DNA of 7,379 bases from Opitutales bacterium (GTDB lineage: Bacteria; Verrucomicrobiota; Verrucomicrobiia; Opitutales; Opitutaceae): positions 1 to 7,379 of the forward strand of contig JAJFLS010000538.1 in assembly GCA_021772595.1 (NCBI GenBank). The letters are read 5' to 3'. This document shows positions 5,705 through 7,379 of the stretch, piece after piece (the stretch's first letter is position 1; each line of letters opens with the position of its first letter). A program made the position numbers and the translations under genes. The notes under the pieces are model-generated. The model saw only the letters and a list, made by a program, of their open reading frames with translations. It had not been told where the DNA came from and did no database searches.

Positions 5705-6715
5705 TCACTTAGGGACTTTCACTTTCCATCGTTTCCGATGAGAGGGTAGCGTCTTGTCCGACGTGTAGACTAGAGTGTCCGGATGGAATGTGTACCAGGC
5801 GAACCAATACAATGAAGTGACCGAGATTTCCGCTCCATTGACGTCGAACGCTTGAGCGGTTTCGTGAACGGGATCGTATTTAACCGTGACCTCCACACCA
5901 TTGACTCGATCTTGGATCGGCGTTCCCTCGAATGCGAGTTCGACAAATGGATAGGCTTTCGCGACTCCATCGATCTCCAAGCCTATCACGCGCGCCTTGT
6001 TGTGGTATAGATTGCTTCGGTTTTCCACCGAAAAATAAAGGCCGCTTTGCCTATGGTAATCGCCGTAAACTTCTCTTCGGTAGTCGGCGTTGTGGCCTGT
6101 TTTTTCCGAAAGCGCCAGCGTATTGGGATGCATCGCCTTCCATTTTCCCCAAGTCGTATTGAGAGTAGGGATGCTGGACAGCTCTCGACCCTTCAATGGG
6201 CCCGAAACCGCGGTACCCAAAATCTGAGACCAAAGAGACTCCGATTGACGATCGAATAGGAGCACATCGCTATTGTACAGCAATCCGGATACGCCGAAAG
6301 TTCGCCGTCCATCGATCATCGCATCGAAGCTTATACCGCTTCCGCAGAGCGGGCAATAGGTGACGACAACAGGCTGATCGGGAAAGATGTCGTTTACGAT
6401 CTCGTGCTGGTCCAGGATTCTAATCGGATAGGCTTTAGCCATTCCGTTTAGAGCCACGCCGAGGACGCGATCATCGTCTCTCAAGTTTTGGGCATCGTTG
6501 GCCGCTATAAATTTGGGGTAATTCAGAGCCTGGATCCCGTCTCTGGGCGGGCCACCTCGCTTGACCGCTTTCGGATCAATCGAAAGATCCGAGATCTCGA
6601 ATCCATTTAGCTTGGCGGCGTCAACGGACGATTGAGACGCAGCGAGGACCGCAGAGACAGAAAGGATAATTCGGCCTGCAAGCTGATTGATGCCGTGTCT
6701 GGTCCATCCACGCAT
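5705..6715 (-). CDS. DUF3179-domain protein, probably exported; function unknown
   Basis: This 336-residue protein matches the DUF3179 pattern along its length: RDGIQALNYPKF (58-69), AKAYPIRILDQHEIVND (93-109), VVVTYCPLCGSG (116-127) with C121 and C124, FGVSGLLYNSDVLLFDRQSESLWSQ (140-164), the W-x2-W and TGH region (189-208), ENRS (231-234), and a final aromatic WFAWYTFHPDT block (304-314). Residues 1-34 contain a basic start, a hydrophobic run and an Ala-rich end, consistent with a signal peptide. The family has no established function that I know of; the CPLCG motif hints at metal or redox chemistry. Within this protein, 83-132 and 242-292 are similar to each other, with the cysteines replaced by D281 and H284. 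It lies between the repeat-rich gap and alanine dehydrogenase, on the same strand as both the sulfatase and ald, with wide gaps, so it is probably a separate transcript. The ATG at 6715 has no clear ribosome site. Confidence 0.9.
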   Translation of the reverse strand: MRGWTRHGINQLAGRIILSVSAVLAASQSSVDAAKLNGFEISDLSIDPKAVKRGGPPRDGIQALNYPKFIAANDAQNLRDDDRVLGVALNGMAKAYPIRILDQHEIVNDIFPDQPVVVTYCPLCGSGISFDAMIDGRRTFGVSGLLYNSDVLLFDRQSESLWSQILGTAVSGPLKGRELSSIPTLNTTWGKWKAMHPNTLALSEKTGHNADYRREVYGDYHRQSGLYFSVENRSNLYHNKARVIGLEIDGVAKAYPFVELAFEGTPIQDRVNGVEVTVKYDPVHETAQAFDVNGAEISVTSLYWFAWYTFHPDTLVYTSDKTLPSHRKRWKVKVPK

Positions 6716-6793
6716 ATCTGAAATAGGTACGAGCAGAAGGGGCTATTGAATGCCTGAAATATCATGCGCGAGTGGGGGGCGCTGAAATCTATA

Positions 6794-6842
6794 GGACGTA
6801 ATAGCTTTTATGTCCGCTCTCCTCCTTCGTCGCCCTTCGGGC
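6794..6842. repeat. Two short hairpins upstream of the DUF3179 gene
   Basis: GGACGTAA (6794-6801) pairs with TTATGTCC (6808-6815) with one G-T wobble and a 6-base loop. GCCC-TTC-GGGC follows at 6832-6842. They lie 80-130 bases upstream of the DUF3179 start, so they could be in its leader or be another dispersed repeat. No function can be read from them. Confidence 0.4.
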
Positions 6843-6852
6843 TATGATAGAT

Positions 6853-6898
6853 TCCACGCCGCATTCGCGACGTAGCTAGGCCGGGACTCCGGCGTGGA
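6853..6898. repeat. 9-bp inverted repeat enclosing a GTAG-headed hairpin
   Basis: TCCACGCCG (6853-6861) is mirrored perfectly by CGGCGTGGA (6890-6898). Inside lies GTAG (6872-6875) and a second hairpin, GCCGG-GACT-CCGGC (6880-6884, 6889-6893), which overlaps the outer right arm, so two alternative folds are possible. It is in the gap between ald and the DUF3179 gene. Confidence 0.6.
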
Positions 6899-6902
6899 TA
6901 AT

Positions 6903-6985
6903 GCAAGCTTGCGGGCGATCAATTCCATGGCCGATGGCAATGAAAACAATCGCCTGCAAGCAGGCTCCTACAGGCAAGAGCTTGC
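6903..6985. repeat. REP-like palindromes just downstream of alanine dehydrogenase
   Basis: Three palindromes lie in a row: GCAAGCTTGC (6903-6912), GCCTGC-AA-GCAGGC (6952-6957, 6960-6965) followed by TCCTAC (6966-6971), and GCAAG-AG-CTTGC (6974-6985). On the minus strand the middle one is GTAGGA plus a palindrome, the same layout as the other GTAG elements. The first and middle units share the word GCTTGC followed by a GGCGAT-like segment in opposite orientations, so they look like a diverged inverted pair. The last palindrome ends one base before the ald stop codon at 6987-6989. It lacks a following T tract on the minus strand, so a terminator role is not supported. Confidence 0.6.
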
Positions 6986-6986
6986 G

Positions 6987-7379
6987 CTAGAGGAGAACGC
7001 GCCAGTCGCGGTAGCGGAGGTCGAAGCTTTGGGCTATTTTGCGATGCGTTACTAGTCCACGGGCGATGTTGATTCCCTTGGCCGTTGACGGATCTCTTTT
7101 CGCGGCTTGGGCCCATCCGTTGTTGGCGATTTGCTGAATATAGGGGAGCGTGGCGTTGGTGAGCGCGATCGTCGAAGTCATTGGCATGGCACCGGGCATG
7201 TTCGTGACGCAGTAGTGGATGATGCCGTCGACTTCGTAAATGGGATCGTGATGGCTCGTGGGGCGAGAGGTTTCCGTAGAACCACCCTGGTCGATCGCCA
7301 CGTCCACAATAACTGCTCCGCGTTTCATTGTCTGAAGATGCTCGCGTTTCACTAGCATTGGCGATCGCCCGCCGGGTAT
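6987..7379 (-). CDS. ald: Alanine dehydrogenase, C-terminal third (runs off the right edge)
   Basis: The frame is open to the window edge and gives 131 residues beginning IPGGRSPMLVKREH; the Met at 7358 is internal, not the start. Clear alanine dehydrogenase blocks follow: GAVIVDVAIDQGG, with the Asp that corresponds to the catalytic Asp of the family (residue 30 of this fragment), ETSRPTSHHDPIY, HYCVTNMPGAMPMTST and ALTNATLPY, then a C-terminal tail containing KGINIARG. The full enzyme has about 370 residues, so roughly 240 are missing. It reversibly converts L-alanine, water and NAD+ to pyruvate, ammonium and NADH in the cytoplasm as a homohexamer. No part of the visible fragment is disrupted. 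It is followed by palindromes and a 271-bp gap before the DUF3179 gene, so it is probably the last gene of its transcript. Confidence 0.96.
   Translation of the reverse strand: MPGGRSPMLVKREHLQTMKRGAVIVDVAIDQGGSTETSRPTSHHDPIYEVDGIIHYCVTNMPGAMPMTSTIALTNATLPYIQQIANNGWAQAAKRDPSTAKGINIARGLVTHRKIAQSFDLRYRDWRVLL

Noticed and set aside
6974..6985. Stem-loop GCAAG-AG-CTTGC as the ald terminator
   Set aside because: The position fits, but the stem is only 5 bp with a 2-base loop and no T tract follows on the minus strand.
1..7379. CRISPR array, tRNA or rRNA genes
   Set aside because: No regularly spaced short repeats, cloverleaf-like sequences or conserved rRNA segments were seen; the palindromes occur singly or in pairs.

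Overview
The window is a bacterial chromosome segment with seven protein genes, two of them cut by the window edges. The gene content and the GTAG-headed palindromes between genes suggest a Verrucomicrobiota genome, possibly of the marine Opitutia/Puniceicoccales type. The relevant genes are an exported S1 sulfatase, a Gfo/Idh/MocA oxidoreductase beside a sugar isomerase, an AraC regulator, a beta-helix protein and a DUF3179 protein. The taxonomic guess is inference; no marker gene is present.

Left part (1-2240): a minus-strand pair, a TIM-barrel sugar isomerase/epimerase (436-1257) followed by the start of a Gfo/Idh/MocA oxidoreductase (1-325), lies divergent to an AraC-family regulator with a cupin sensor domain (1302-2240). 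The pair fits cytoplasmic catabolism of an oxidised or epimerised sugar under AraC control. A strong paired palindrome sits between the two enzyme genes.

Middle part (2241-5704): after the regulator comes an operator-like direct repeat with 21-bp spacing, then a probably exported right-handed beta-helix protein (2493-3542). Convergent to it is a secreted formylglycine-type sulfatase (3827-5278). A 61-bp sequence covering the last 17 codons and stop of the beta-helix gene recurs, with 58 of 61 bases identical, beyond the sulfatase start (5398-5458). The sulfatase is therefore enclosed in a 1909-bp unit bounded by direct repeats. Together the genes look like part of a locus for using a sulfated or complex polysaccharide. 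The 426-bp gap 5279-5704 holds the repeat copy, a MITE-like nested inverted repeat and a single REP-like palindrome.

Right part (5705-7379): a secreted DUF3179 protein with an internal duplication (5705-6715), a 271-bp gap full of short palindromes, and the C-terminal third of alanine dehydrogenase (6987-7379). These two look like unrelated neighbours of the sugar locus.

The most unusual features are the repeat-bounded sulfatase segment, the set of GTAG-headed palindromes with unrelated stems but one common layout, and the two-repeat structure of the DUF3179 protein, in which a CPLC motif is matched by DPVH.
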